Shown: positions 1 through 7,766, counted from the stretch's first letter. The stretch is 9,910 bases of DNA from Candidatus Kuenenia stuttgartensis (GCA_943330835.2 CALQJH020000044.1:1-9910); one strand, 5' to 3'. Notes: generated by a model from the letters alone, not told the origin. Numbers and translations are program-made.

Positions 1-1815
1 CAACCAGCTGCAATTGCGTTGTCAATAAATACAGTTGCTACCTCTATTTTATGCAGTGGTAATACTTCTATTATAACAATAACAGCATCTGGCGGTACAG
101 CTCCATACACTGGAACTGGATCGTTCACCGTATTTGCAGGCGTTCATAGTTATACCGTAACAGATGCAGTAGGAACAACAAGAACATCATCAATTAATGT
201 TAGTGAACCATCATCAATAATTATAAATGCCAGCTCAGGAACAATAACTACATTGGGAGGAACAACAAGCATTACAGTTTCTGCAGTTGGTGGCACGAGC
301 CCGTATACTTACAAATTAAATGGTGGAACACCTCAAACCTCAAATGTTTTCAATAATGTTATTGCAGGCAACCATAATATCAGTGTTAGTGATTTGAATG
401 GATGTACTAAGTCTACAACATTGTCTATCACTCAACCATCATCAAATCTTGTTGCAAATGTTACAACTGGAACAATCAGCTGCAATGGAGGCTCAACTAA
501 TGTTGTTGTAAACGCAACTGGTGGAACAGCTCCTTATACAGGAACTGGTACATTTAATGCAACAGCTGGTTTACACACATACACTGTCACTGATGCAAAT
601 GGTATTACTCAATCAAATTCAATTACTATTACACAACCAACATCTATAGTTGTAAGTTCAACTGCAGGTATAATATCTACTTATGGTGGTACTACTTCAA
701 TAACGGTTAATAGTAGTGGAGGAACAAGTCCATATACATATACTTTAGATAATGGCACTTATCAAACAACAAATATTTTCAATAATGTAATTGCAGGAAC
801 GCATACTATTGTTGTGAAAGATGCCAATGGATGTGTGGCAAATTACAACACTTCAATTACACAGCCTTCCAATAATCCAATGGTTGTAACAGCTGTTGGT
901 GGAACGATTTCATGTTTTGGCGGAACAGCGTTAGTAACCGTTAGTGCAACAGGTGGCACACCTCCATATACAGGAACAGGAGCTTATTCCATTGGAGGAG
1001 GGACAAGAACATTTACCGTGAGAGATGCTAACGGAACTGTACAAACAACCACCATAACAATTTCAAGTCCAACAGAAATTTTCGTAAATGTTTCTGTTGC
1101 CAGTGATATATCTGCTTTAGGAGGCACAACACCAGTGAGTGTAAACGCAACAGGTGGCACAGGAAGTTTCAGATATAGTCTTGATGGTGGTGTTTCTCAA
1201 ACTACTTCATCTTTCAGAGCTGTTGGAGCGGGTAATCACTATATTACTGTCGTAGATGCGAATGGTTGCGTGAAAGTGGCCACATTTACAGTGAACCAAT
1301 TAGAAACAACTGGATTTACTGTTTCATTGGTTTCAAAAACAAATGCTACTTGTAAGGGTGCTCGTGATGGATCAATTGAAGTAGTTGCAGCAGGAGGAAG
1401 AGCTCCATATACTTATTCAATTGGAACCGGGACTTATGGTATCAATTACAGATTTTATAATTTAAGGGCAGGAATCTACAGAGTACATGCAAAAGATGCA
1501 AACAACAATATTGCTGATATCATTGTAGTAATTGCTGATGGCAAACGCAGATGTCCAAATACTGGCAGATTAAATTCTCTAATTATTAATGCATTCCCTA
1601 ATCCTTCGGCTCAGTATTTTAACTTGACTATTGACAGTGATTCAGATGAGGATATTAATGTAAATGTTATAGATTTGAATGGAAGAATAATGTTCACCGA
1701 TAAAGGTATTTATAACAGAGGTTATCGATTTGGTGAAAACTTCAAACCTGGAGTATATTTTGTAAGGGTATTGCAAGGAGACCAAATGATTACGCAAAAG
1801 GTAATAAAGTTGTAA
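1..1815 (+). CDS. SprB repeat-containing T9SS surface protein, C-terminal part (5' end outside window)
   Basis: The frame is open to the left edge and reads Q-P-A-A-I-A before the first possible start (a TTG at 19), so this is the C-terminal 604 residues of a longer protein. It has seven SprB-type immunoglobulin-like modules; their hallmark Gly-Gly-Thr/Arg-x-Pro-Tyr-like motifs begin near residues 31, 97, 174, 240, 318, 385 and 465, counted from base 1. Short modules (PYTGTG) alternate with long ones (PYTYxL...AGxH). From about residue 529 there is a type A T9SS sorting domain: FPNPS, then VIDLNGRI, then KPGVYFVRV and a basic-hydrophobic tail. By family knowledge such proteins cross the outer membrane by T9SS and stay on the surface or are released; SprB itself is the gliding adhesin of Flavobacterium. 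Adhesion is therefore a possible role, but gliding cannot be inferred from repeats alone. The N-terminal domain is unseen. A strong terminator follows the stop. Confidence 0.9.
   Translation, partial: QPAAIALSINTVATSILCSGNTSIITITASGGTAPYTGTGSFTVFAGVHSYTVTDAVGTTRTSSINVSEPSSIIINASSGTITTLGGTTSITVSAVGGTSPYTYKLNGGTPQTSNVFNNVIAGNHNISVSDLNGCTKSTTLSITQPSSNLVANVTTGTISCNGGSTNVVVNATGGTAPYTGTGTFNATAGLHTYTVTDANGITQSNSITITQPTSIVVSSTAGIISTYGGTTSITVNSSGGTSPYTYTLDNGTYQTTNIFNNVIAGTHTIVVKDANGCVANYNTSITQPSNNPMVVTAVGGTISCFGGTALVTVSATGGTPPYTGTGAYSIGGGTRTFTVRDANGTVQTTTITISSPTEIFVNVSVASDISALGGTTPVSVNATGGTGSFRYSLDGGVSQTTSSFRAVGAGNHYITVVDANGCVKVATFTVNQLETTGFTVSLVSKTNATCKGARDGSIEVVAAGGRAPYTYSIGTGTYGINYRFYNLRAGIYRVHAKDANNNIADIIVVIADGKRRCPNTGRLNSLIINAFPNPSAQYFNLTIDSDSDEDINVNVIDLNGRIMFTDKGIYNRGYRFGENFKPGVYFVRVLQGDQMITQKVIKL
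19..1545 (+). repeat. Alternating SprB-type modules, (A-B)x3 plus closing module
   Basis: These are protein-level tandem repeats inside the first gene. Gly-Gly hallmark codons start at 91 (A1), 289 (B1), 520 (A2), 718 (B2), 952 (A3), 1153 (B3) and 1393 (closing module). A-to-B steps are 66-67 codons and B-to-A steps 77-78, giving an A-B period of 143-144 residues. A modules carry a cysteine at their start (ILC, ISC) and none at their end. B modules lack it at the start (TLGGTT, TYGGTT, ALGGTT) but carry one at their end (NGC). DNA identity between copies is only moderate, so these are diverged protein modules and not recent DNA duplications. Confidence 0.85.
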
Positions 1816-1837
1816 ACTGAAATATATTATAAAGATT

Positions 1838-1864
1838 AAAAAAACCAGATTGTCTGGTTTTTTT
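1838..1864 (+). terminator. Intrinsic terminator after the first SprB-repeat gene
   Basis: There is a perfect 12-bp inverted repeat (AAAAAAACCAGA / TCTGGTTTTTTT) with a 3-base TTG loop. The core CCAGA/TCTGG is followed by seven T, 22 bases after the stop codon. Pairing can extend about three bases further on each side with A-T pairs. The A-run on the left side also gives a T-run on the other strand, so it could work in both directions. It separates the two SprB-repeat genes into independent transcription units. Confidence 0.85.
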
Positions 1865-2067
1865 AATTAGATAGATTATCAACTGTTTACGATTTACATT
1901 AATTTTAATATTAAAAAGACGCTATTTATATTATGAAGTTTTATTAAAAAACAATATCTTTATTTACAATAATTTTAACATTAGGCATGATTCTTGCACA
2001 TGTTATAAATCCGTAATACCCTTTAAATTCTAATTTACCCCCACTCGAAATCTTATTCATGCTATTT

Positions 2068-2086
2068 CAATTGATTTATTCAATTG
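2068..2086. promoter_or_regulatory. Perfect inverted repeat CAATTGA-N5-TCAATTG
   Basis: A 7-bp perfect dyad with a 5-base spacer (TTTAT) lies 58 bases before the start of the beta-helix gene. It is followed directly by TATA and a run of seven T (2091-2097). It could be an operator for a dimeric regulator next to the promoter, or a weak hairpin. The symmetry is seen directly; the function is inferred only. Confidence 0.35.
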
Positions 2087-2097
2087 TATATTTTTTT

Positions 2098-2122
2098 ATT
2101 TCTATTTAAAGGAAATAGGAAT
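2098..2122 (+). promoter_or_regulatory. Leader hairpin with AAAGG in the loop
   Basis: ATTTCTATTT pairs with AAATAGGAAT (nine Watson-Crick pairs and one G-T) around a 5-base loop AAAGG, ending 21 bases before the ATG at 2144. It is AT-rich and so of low stability. It may shape the 5' leader of the message; no known riboswitch or thermosensor class is recognised. Confidence 0.25.
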
Positions 2123-2143
2123 TTATTAAGTCCTTAATTTTAT

Positions 2144-5100
2144 ATGAAAAAGTATTTTGATTTATTTTGTTTTGTTTCCCTTTTGATTTTTCTTCAAAAT
2201 GCAGCATTTGCACGTAAATTTTATTTCAGCACCGCCGGAAACGATTCATATACAGTACTTCAAGCTCAGAACCCGTCAACCCCATGGATGACGTTAATAC
2301 AATTGGAAAATGCCTATAGAAACTTGAATGCATTTACCGCTGGAGATACAATTTGTTTTAAACGAGGAGATGTTTTTGTAAGTGGAAGAGATCAGTTTGG
2401 ATCAATGAAATGGTGGAATGATGGCACAACATATTTCAATGCACCTAGCGGAACGATAACCAAGCCAATTGTTTTTACCAACTATGGAGATATTAATCTG
2501 GCTTTGCCAAATTTTTTATTCCCAAATCCTGGCACATCAGTAACCGCTAACCATTCCAGACATTGTTTAAGTTTTGAAGGCGTTGAATATCTGATATTTG
2601 ATGGGTTGCAATTTAATGACTACAGATTTCCTTACACAGATAAAGTCACTGCTGCCTATACTACCAGTGGTCTTCATCTTGGCGAAAGGCCCAGTGGATT
2701 TCCAAGTAATCAGGATGTGAAACATATCGTAGTAAAAAACTGCAACTTTAGTAATATTGGGTATGGTATAATGTCTTCGGGAAGCTATATCCAAATAAGT
2801 AATAACAGATTCACTAATTTTAAAAGTGTTGGCGATACTTCTGGAGTATCAATATTCAGTGACATTGGATCTGATCCTATACAGCCTTCTGGTGACCATT
2901 ATTTAATCGATCATAATTACATGAAAGGTGGTTGGTCTTATTCAAGTCCTTTTGCTACTGGGCAAGGAAAAGTTGGTGGTGCAATTGAAGTAATTAATGA
3001 TTTTGATAGTAGTAAAATTGTATTTAATACATTTATTGACTGTGAAGGGGTATATGAATTTGGTCGAAATATTGCAAATGACACCTTACTTGGCCCTAAT
3101 GATGATACAACCGCATATAATTTAATTATAAACTGTGGTAAAATCGCCTATGTTCATACTGGTACAAGTCAGTTTTCAACTAGAGCCGCAAGACTTAGAT
3201 TTTGGAACAATCTCTACATTGAAAACAATTTCTCAAGATTTAGTGGACCCAATTTTGGTAAAGATATTTATGGTGATGGTCAATCATTTCAACAGTTTCC
3301 AGGCTGGAGTCAAGGATACCCCAAAAATCCTAGCGACTCTAATTATGGAGGACATAGAGTTATACAGTATTCAAGTGAAACCGTTAAAGGGAATCCAGAT
3401 ACACTAATAGACTCCAGAAATAATATATTTTGGAATACAACAGGGTTACAACAGATTTATGATATTACCAGGACAAAATACATCCATGCAAATAACATTT
3501 ACCATCTTGTAAATAATTATAGATTTCCAAGTTCTATTGGTGGTGTACTCAATACTATTAATAATCTTGAAACAATTTCTACTTCAAAAATAATTACTGA
3601 TACAGCTGACATCAATCCTGAGTTATGGAATTATAATGTGCTAAGTGGAAGCATAGCCATAAACTTTGGAAGAAATGTTGGAATTTCTAAAGATTATGCA
3701 GGAACATTGATTTCAGGCAATCCTGATGCTGGTATTTATGAATACTCAAATAATTTATTAGGCAATTTAACTTTAGCAATTACAGCAGATTCAATTTTAT
3801 GTAACGGATCTTCATCAACAGTTACTGTAACGGCTACTGGCGGAACCGCGCCTTACACAGGAACCGGAACTTTTACTGTAATCGCTGGAAGCTACACTTA
3901 CACCGTTACCGATGCCGTGGGTTCTGTAAAAACTACAACAATAACTATTACACAACCAACTGCAATTACGCCAACTGTTACATCAGGCAGAATAATTATT
4001 TATGGTGGAACAACTACAATAACAACAACTGCAACTGGTGGAACAGGCGCTTATAGTTACAAATTAAATAGAGGCGTTTATCAAACATCAAATGTATTCA
4101 GTTCTGTTCCTGCAGGAGTTGATACTGTTTATATTAAAGATGCTAACAGCTGTGTGGTATCAAGAACGATAACTATCACCCAACCAAGTCGATTAATATT
4201 AATTGCTAACCCAACAAGTATTTTATGCAATAATGGAACGGCTACAATTACAATTTCAGCAATGGGAGGGACGCCGCCTTACACAGGAACAGGAACTTAT
4301 GTTGTAACAGCAGGGACTTATAATTACTCAATAGCTGATTCAAATAACATCACTGAAATCACAACCGTTACCGTTACACAGCCTGCTGTGATTGCGGCTA
4401 CAGTTACTCCGCTTACTTCAAATATTTCAACATACGGAGGTACAACAAGTATAAATATAACAAATATTACTGGCGGGATTTCACCATATACCTATTCAAT
4501 AAATAATGGACTGTTTCAAACCTTATCAACCTTTACGAATGTTCGGGGAGGCAATCATGTTGTTAACATAAGGGATAATAATGGATGCATACTATCTAAA
4601 AATATTACGATAAAACAACCATTACAAATCATTATAACTGAATCTATAAATGTAATATGCCAGGGTCAAAATACTGGGTCAATTACAGTTACCGCTGATG
4701 GCGGAACTCCTCCATACAGATTTAGATATGGAATTTTAAATGTATCAACCGGCACATACGCAGGTTATGTTTCGAGTGCGATTTATTCTAATCTTGCAGC
4801 AGGAATATATGTAGTAAAAGTAAAAGATTCTTTGAATGCTTCATCATCAGTTAATGATACAATTCTTCCAGGCATACTCTGTGCCAAAGGTGCTAATTAC
4901 CTAAGCACGACAGATTCAAACAAGATAATAGTAGAGCATCAAGAAACATATTCTGTTTACCCAAATCCAACGAATAATCAATTTACAATAAGATTGTCAA
5001 AAAAGAATTTCAATAAATTTTACATAAGTGTTTACAATTCAAATGGGGAGAAAGTAATGGAGAAGTTTGATTACAGTAATGATATATTATTTGGGAAAGA

Positions 5101-5179
5101 ATTGCTTCCAGGAATATACTATCTGCGCTTATGTATTAATGGAGTAATTACAACTAAAAAAATAGTAAAAACAAATTAG
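2144..5179 (+). CDS. Secreted right-handed beta-helix protein with SprB repeats and T9SS sorting domain
   Basis: Complete 1011-residue protein. Residues 1-23 are a signal peptide (MKKYF, hydrophobic core, cleavage expected after AAFA). Residues 24 to about 535 look like a right-handed parallel beta-helix of the pectate-lyase-like group. They open with FYFSTAGNDS, then AGDTICFKRGD, continue with many Asn-rich turns (VKNCNFSNIG, ISNNRFTNF, IDHNYM, RFWNNLYIENN) and close with the typical PDAGIYEY. About 540-905 hold five SprB-type modules (Gly-Gly at residues 566, 632, 708, 777 and 853) in the same alternating order as the upstream gene. About 935-1011 is a type A T9SS sorting domain (YPNPTNNQF, then LPGIYYLRL). 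By family, beta-helix domains bind or cleave polysaccharides; I cannot identify catalytic residues, so lyase activity is only a possibility. The ATG at 2144 is supported by the signal peptide. It converges on the minus-strand operon. Confidence 0.88.
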   Translation: MKKYFDLFCFVSLLIFLQNAAFARKFYFSTAGNDSYTVLQAQNPSTPWMTLIQLENAYRNLNAFTAGDTICFKRGDVFVSGRDQFGSMKWWNDGTTYFNAPSGTITKPIVFTNYGDINLALPNFLFPNPGTSVTANHSRHCLSFEGVEYLIFDGLQFNDYRFPYTDKVTAAYTTSGLHLGERPSGFPSNQDVKHIVVKNCNFSNIGYGIMSSGSYIQISNNRFTNFKSVGDTSGVSIFSDIGSDPIQPSGDHYLIDHNYMKGGWSYSSPFATGQGKVGGAIEVINDFDSSKIVFNTFIDCEGVYEFGRNIANDTLLGPNDDTTAYNLIINCGKIAYVHTGTSQFSTRAARLRFWNNLYIENNFSRFSGPNFGKDIYGDGQSFQQFPGWSQGYPKNPSDSNYGGHRVIQYSSETVKGNPDTLIDSRNNIFWNTTGLQQIYDITRTKYIHANNIYHLVNNYRFPSSIGGVLNTINNLETISTSKIITDTADINPELWNYNVLSGSIAINFGRNVGISKDYAGTLISGNPDAGIYEYSNNLLGNLTLAITADSILCNGSSSTVTVTATGGTAPYTGTGTFTVIAGSYTYTVTDAVGSVKTTTITITQPTAITPTVTSGRIIIYGGTTTITTTATGGTGAYSYKLNRGVYQTSNVFSSVPAGVDTVYIKDANSCVVSRTITITQPSRLILIANPTSILCNNGTATITISAMGGTPPYTGTGTYVVTAGTYNYSIADSNNITEITTVTVTQPAVIAATVTPLTSNISTYGGTTSINITNITGGISPYTYSINNGLFQTLSTFTNVRGGNHVVNIRDNNGCILSKNITIKQPLQIIITESINVICQGQNTGSITVTADGGTPPYRFRYGILNVSTGTYAGYVSSAIYSNLAAGIYVVKVKDSLNASSSVNDTILPGILCAKGANYLSTTDSNKIIVEHQETYSVYPNPTNNQFTIRLSKKNFNKFYISVYNSNGEKVMEKFDYSNDILFGKELLPGIYYLRLCINGVITTKKIVKTN
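3770..4870 (+). repeat. Alternating SprB-type modules, (A-B)x2 plus closing module
   Basis: Gly-Gly hallmark codons start at 3839 (A1), 4037 (B1), 4265 (A2), 4472 (B2) and 4700 (closing module). The A-B period is 142 residues. The cysteine pattern matches the upstream gene: A modules begin with ILC and B modules end with NSC or NGC. The closing module begins with VIC, and a further cysteine (ILC) lies between it and the sorting domain. The linker before B2 is slightly longer (69 residues from A2 instead of 66). Confidence 0.85.
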
Positions 5180-5210
5180 AAGTCAATTAATAAAACCGTC
5201 ACTTGTTTTT
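5167..5210. terminator. Possible weak bidirectional termination region between convergent genes
   Basis: The two convergent stop codons are separated by only 19 bases. AAAAACAA (5167-5174) can pair with TTGTTTTT (5203-5210) around a 28-base loop, and each arm supplies a short T-run for one direction. The stem is AT-rich and reaches into both coding ends, so this is a weak candidate; no GC-rich hairpin is present. Confidence 0.2.
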
Positions 5211-6305
5211 AATGAACTTGATTTCAGCCTCTGGTTTGTTCAGTGAAAACATCCACCAGGCATTCATTCTTAGTCCTATATTGTAGATTATCATTGGAGC
5301 AATTAACCCGGTTGATAAAATCAATAATGCCAGCAAAGGGACATTTGATATTCCAATTACTTTCATATAAACCTGTCTGGCCAAAGCCATAACTATAATT
5401 TGCAGACAATAAATATGTACGGAATTGTAACCTACAACCCTAAGGAAACTTAGTTTGTCATATTTTTTCAAAGTAAACGAGAAAGCTATTGAAATTGCAC
5501 AACCAACTAATGCAACAAGTAAAAAGAAAAATGGCATCTGATTCTCTACGAAGTAATTATTACCTGAATTCAAATTTATTTTCGTGAAAAAATATTGAAT
5601 AGTAATGAAGGAAATAAACAATGGTAAAATTAATTTCCATGAAGTGAAAACGGAAGCGGTTTTTTCATCGAGCATAAAATTCGAAACAGCATCACCGATG
5701 GCAAAAAACAAATAGTATTTTAAGATGTCATTTATAAATCCAACAGAAATATCATTTGCATTTATATATGCACAGCCCAAATAAAAAATCGCACCTAAAA
5801 CCAACTGGTGTTTAAAATTCAATTTCAAGTATTCTTTTAATACAGAATAAATTATTCCAACAAAAAACAATGCATTAAGGTACCAGAACTGGCCTGTTGC
5901 CCTTGGATATATTATGAGGTCGAGATAGCTACGTGTACTTATATCAGACTTAGAATTTGTATAATCCGAAAAGAACAATTGTAATGAAATTTGAATTACG
6001 CCCCATACAAGCATCGGATATAAAATACGTTGCATTCTATTCTTGGCATAAGAATTCAACCCACTTTTTTGCATGCTGCCAGATATAAACATTCCTGATG
6101 CAATAAAAAATAATGGCATTCTGAATCCGAAGAAAAAAACATTTATATACTCCAGCCATGGATGAGATTTTAAATCAAGACCAGCTTTTTCCATCCCTTC
6201 AAAACAATGCCTGTAAGTAACCAGTATAATACTTATGCCACGATCATAATCAATCCAGCCATGACGTTTGTTGCTTAAAATGTATTTCGAATTAAATAAA
6301 TTCAT
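5199..6305 (-). CDS. Membrane acyltransferase, Acyl_transf_3 family (probable polysaccharide O-acetyltransferase)
   Basis: A 368-residue integral membrane protein with about ten hydrophobic segments, the size usual for the family. Near the N-terminus is the family signature: HGWIDYDRGISIILVTYRH at residues 15-33, with Arg32-His33 holding the presumed catalytic histidine, followed by FRMPLFFIASGMF (61-73) and Arg-rich NRMQRILYP (89-97). Another recognisable stretch is FWYLNALFF (140-148). This N-terminal pattern resembles the fucose 4-O-acetylase/OafA-like group, which moves acyl groups, usually acetyl, onto sugars at the inner membrane. It is last in the minus-strand operon, 48 bases after the sugar transferase, which supports a role in decorating the polysaccharide. 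The acceptor sugar cannot be read from the sequence. The ATG start is preceded only by AT-rich sequence, with no Shine-Dalgarno. Confidence 0.85.
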   Translation of the reverse strand: MNLFNSKYILSNKRHGWIDYDRGISIILVTYRHCFEGMEKAGLDLKSHPWLEYINVFFFGFRMPLFFIASGMFISGSMQKSGLNSYAKNRMQRILYPMLVWGVIQISLQLFFSDYTNSKSDISTRSYLDLIIYPRATGQFWYLNALFFVGIIYSVLKEYLKLNFKHQLVLGAIFYLGCAYINANDISVGFINDILKYYLFFAIGDAVSNFMLDEKTASVFTSWKLILPLFISFITIQYFFTKINLNSGNNYFVENQMPFFFLLVALVGCAISIAFSFTLKKYDKLSFLRVVGYNSVHIYCLQIIVMALARQVYMKVIGISNVPLLALLILSTGLIAPMIIYNIGLRMNAWWMFSLNKPEAEIKFIKNK

Positions 6306-6358
6306 TAAATATTAATTTATAAAAAAATTAATTTCAGATTAACTCATTAAATATTAAT
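6302..6358. repeat. 15-base direct repeat spanning the sugar transferase/acyltransferase junction
   Basis: TCATTAAATATTAAT occurs perfectly at 6302-6316 and again at 6344-6358, offset by 42 bases. Read on the minus strand, the first copy met covers the stop codon of the sugar transferase and contains an ATG followed by AGT and TAA (a two-codon ORF). The second copy carries the actual ATG of the acyltransferase. An AT-only 8-bp hairpin (ATTAATTT 6311-6318 with AAATTAAT 6325-6332) lies between them. The pattern could come from a local duplication; in such AT-rich DNA a chance origin is not excluded. Confidence 0.6.
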
Positions 6359-7745
6359 AAGCTTTTTCATCTCCTTTAAGTATGGTATAAACAGTTAAAA
6401 ATAATATTTTAATGTCCAGCCATATCGTCCAGTTCTCCATGTACCATATATCATTCTGCACTCGCAATTTTATTTGTTTTGGCTCAGTAATTTCACCTCT
6501 GAAACCATTAATCTGCGCCCATCCTGTTATTCCTGGTTTAGAAAAATGCCTTACCATATATTGGTCAACTTCCTGAGATAAATCAGATGTCATTTTTAAT
6601 GGATGGGGGCGGGGACCTACTAAACTCATTTCTCCTTTTAATACATTTATAAACTGCGGAAATTCATCAATGCTCGTTTTTCTTATAAATTTTCCTATCC
6701 GTGTAACCCTATTATCATTTTTAACTGCCTGCTTGAATTCAGCTCCTTTATTAGGCTTCATACTTCTGAATTTTAAACAGTTGAAAGAACGATTGTTTTT
6801 CCCTGTCCTTTTCTGAATAAATAATATTGGGCCTGGTGATTCTAAAAAGATAAGCAATCCAATTAATGGAATAAGCCAGGACAAAATAAATATTACAACA
6901 AAAACACTGACAATAATATCCAGAACTCTTTTCTTTAAACGATTTCCTACATCTCCTAACGGTTCATTTCTAAGTGATAATACTGGCATATCACGAATGA
7001 AATCAACAATCACAGGTTTACTGAAAAAATAGGCTAAATTAGGAACGACCTTAAATCTAATGCATTCATTTTCTGCATCGTTCATGAGCTGATAAATATA
7101 TTCATTTTGTTCAGGTGTTATAGTAGAATATATTTCCTGAATATCAAAATCTTTAGCTACTTGAATAACATTTTTAATATTTGATAATATGGGGTAGTTG
7201 GTAAGTTCTTTTATTTTATCCTCGTCTTCTACATATCCTATTAAACTTGTATTAATAGACTCTTGTTCAAAATATGAAGCGAGTTTAACAGCAGTTTCAT
7301 TATAGCCCAATATTATAACCTTATTAATAAGTTTGTCTTTTGTTTTGAAATAATTCCTTATCCCTACATAAAGAAACTTATTTAAAAATAGCCCAATTGC
7401 AAATGCCAATATAAAACTCAAAATGAAAAAACGGGAAACGATAAGTTCTCTTGAAAAAAATAGGTAAACCAATAACATGATTACCCATAATATATACACC
7501 TGAACTGTTCTCTTTGTAAAATGCTCAAATTGAAGAATAATTTTTTCTATATAATTTCCACTTATAAAAGACAATAAAAGCCAAAAACTGTTTGTAAATA
7601 TCCAAAATGAAAAATAAGCATTAGTAGAACCGTTCCCAATTCTATTATGCAAAATTATCCTGATTACAAAAAAACACAAATTCAACATCACTAAATCCAA
7701 AAAAATCAAATTTAGCTGTAAATACAATTTAAATTGTTTGTTCAT
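6354..7745 (-). CDS. Undecaprenyl-phosphate sugar-1-phosphate transferase, WcaJ type (polysaccharide initiating enzyme)
   Basis: At 463 residues it has the normal length for a long-form polyprenyl sugar-phosphate transferase. Four hydrophobic segments lie at about 12-32, 44-62, 81-98 and 102-122. A Rossmann-like CoA-binding-type domain follows, with VIILGYNETA near 143-152. The C-terminal catalytic domain starts with KKRVLDIIV and a membrane-embedded helix (about 272-300). It contains ESPGPILFIQKRTGKNN (302-318), KFRSMKPN (325-332), the catalytic Asp-Glu pair in SIDEFPQ (Asp360, Glu361), GEMSLVGPRPHP (371-382) and KPGITGWAQINGFRGE (403-418). The family transfers a sugar-1-phosphate, often glucose or galactose, from a UDP-sugar to undecaprenyl phosphate at the inner membrane, the first step of exopolysaccharide, capsule or O-antigen assembly. 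The sugar used is not evident here. It lies 21 bases downstream of the epimerase in the same operon. The ATG at 7745 is the natural start. Confidence 0.93.
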   Translation of the reverse strand: MNKQFKLYLQLNLIFLDLVMLNLCFFVIRIILHNRIGNGSTNAYFSFWIFTNSFWLLLSFISGNYIEKIILQFEHFTKRTVQVYILWVIMLLVYLFFSRELIVSRFFILSFILAFAIGLFLNKFLYVGIRNYFKTKDKLINKVIILGYNETAVKLASYFEQESINTSLIGYVEDEDKIKELTNYPILSNIKNVIQVAKDFDIQEIYSTITPEQNEYIYQLMNDAENECIRFKVVPNLAYFFSKPVIVDFIRDMPVLSLRNEPLGDVGNRLKKRVLDIIVSVFVVIFILSWLIPLIGLLIFLESPGPILFIQKRTGKNNRSFNCLKFRSMKPNKGAEFKQAVKNDNRVTRIGKFIRKTSIDEFPQFINVLKGEMSLVGPRPHPLKMTSDLSQEVDQYMVRHFSKPGITGWAQINGFRGEITEPKQIKLRVQNDIWYMENWTIWLDIKILFLTVYTILKGDEKAY

Positions 7746-7766
7746 TTTTTAAGAGACTTGATTTTA

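Larger units (their letters stand above)
1865..2143. other. AT-rich intergenic region and leader of the beta-helix gene
   Basis: This stretch contains no credible ORF or RNA gene. Transcription of the next gene must start here because a strong terminator closes the previous unit. I looked for the Bacteroidota promoter pattern (TTTG about 19 bases before TAnnTTTG) and found no convincing match; TATATTTT at 2087-2094 resembles the -7 half but has no properly spaced -33 half. Two inverted repeats lie near the right end (2068-2086 and 2098-2122). There is no Shine-Dalgarno sequence at the usual distance from the ATG at 2144; the nearest purine run (AAAGGAAA) is over 25 bases upstream. This fits the AT-rich leaders usual in the phylum. 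Confidence 0.6.

Noticed and set aside
19..21. TTG at 19 as the start of the first gene
   Set aside because: The same frame is open to base 1 and reads as SprB linker sequence (Gln-Pro), so the gene begins outside the window.
91..1400. Regular repeats resembling a CRISPR array or DNA satellite
   Set aside because: Periods of about 198 and 231 bases follow codon-level protein modules with many synonymous differences; there are no short identical repeats with unique spacers.
1838..1864. Inverted repeat as an insertion-sequence end
   Set aside because: The two arms are joined by a 3-base loop and lie just after a stop codon; no transposase or partner repeat is present, so it is an ordinary terminator.
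3135..3407. 90-codon plus-strand reading frame inside the beta-helix gene
   Set aside because: It lies in another frame of a gene with clear domain content, and its translation shows no signal, motif or repeat.
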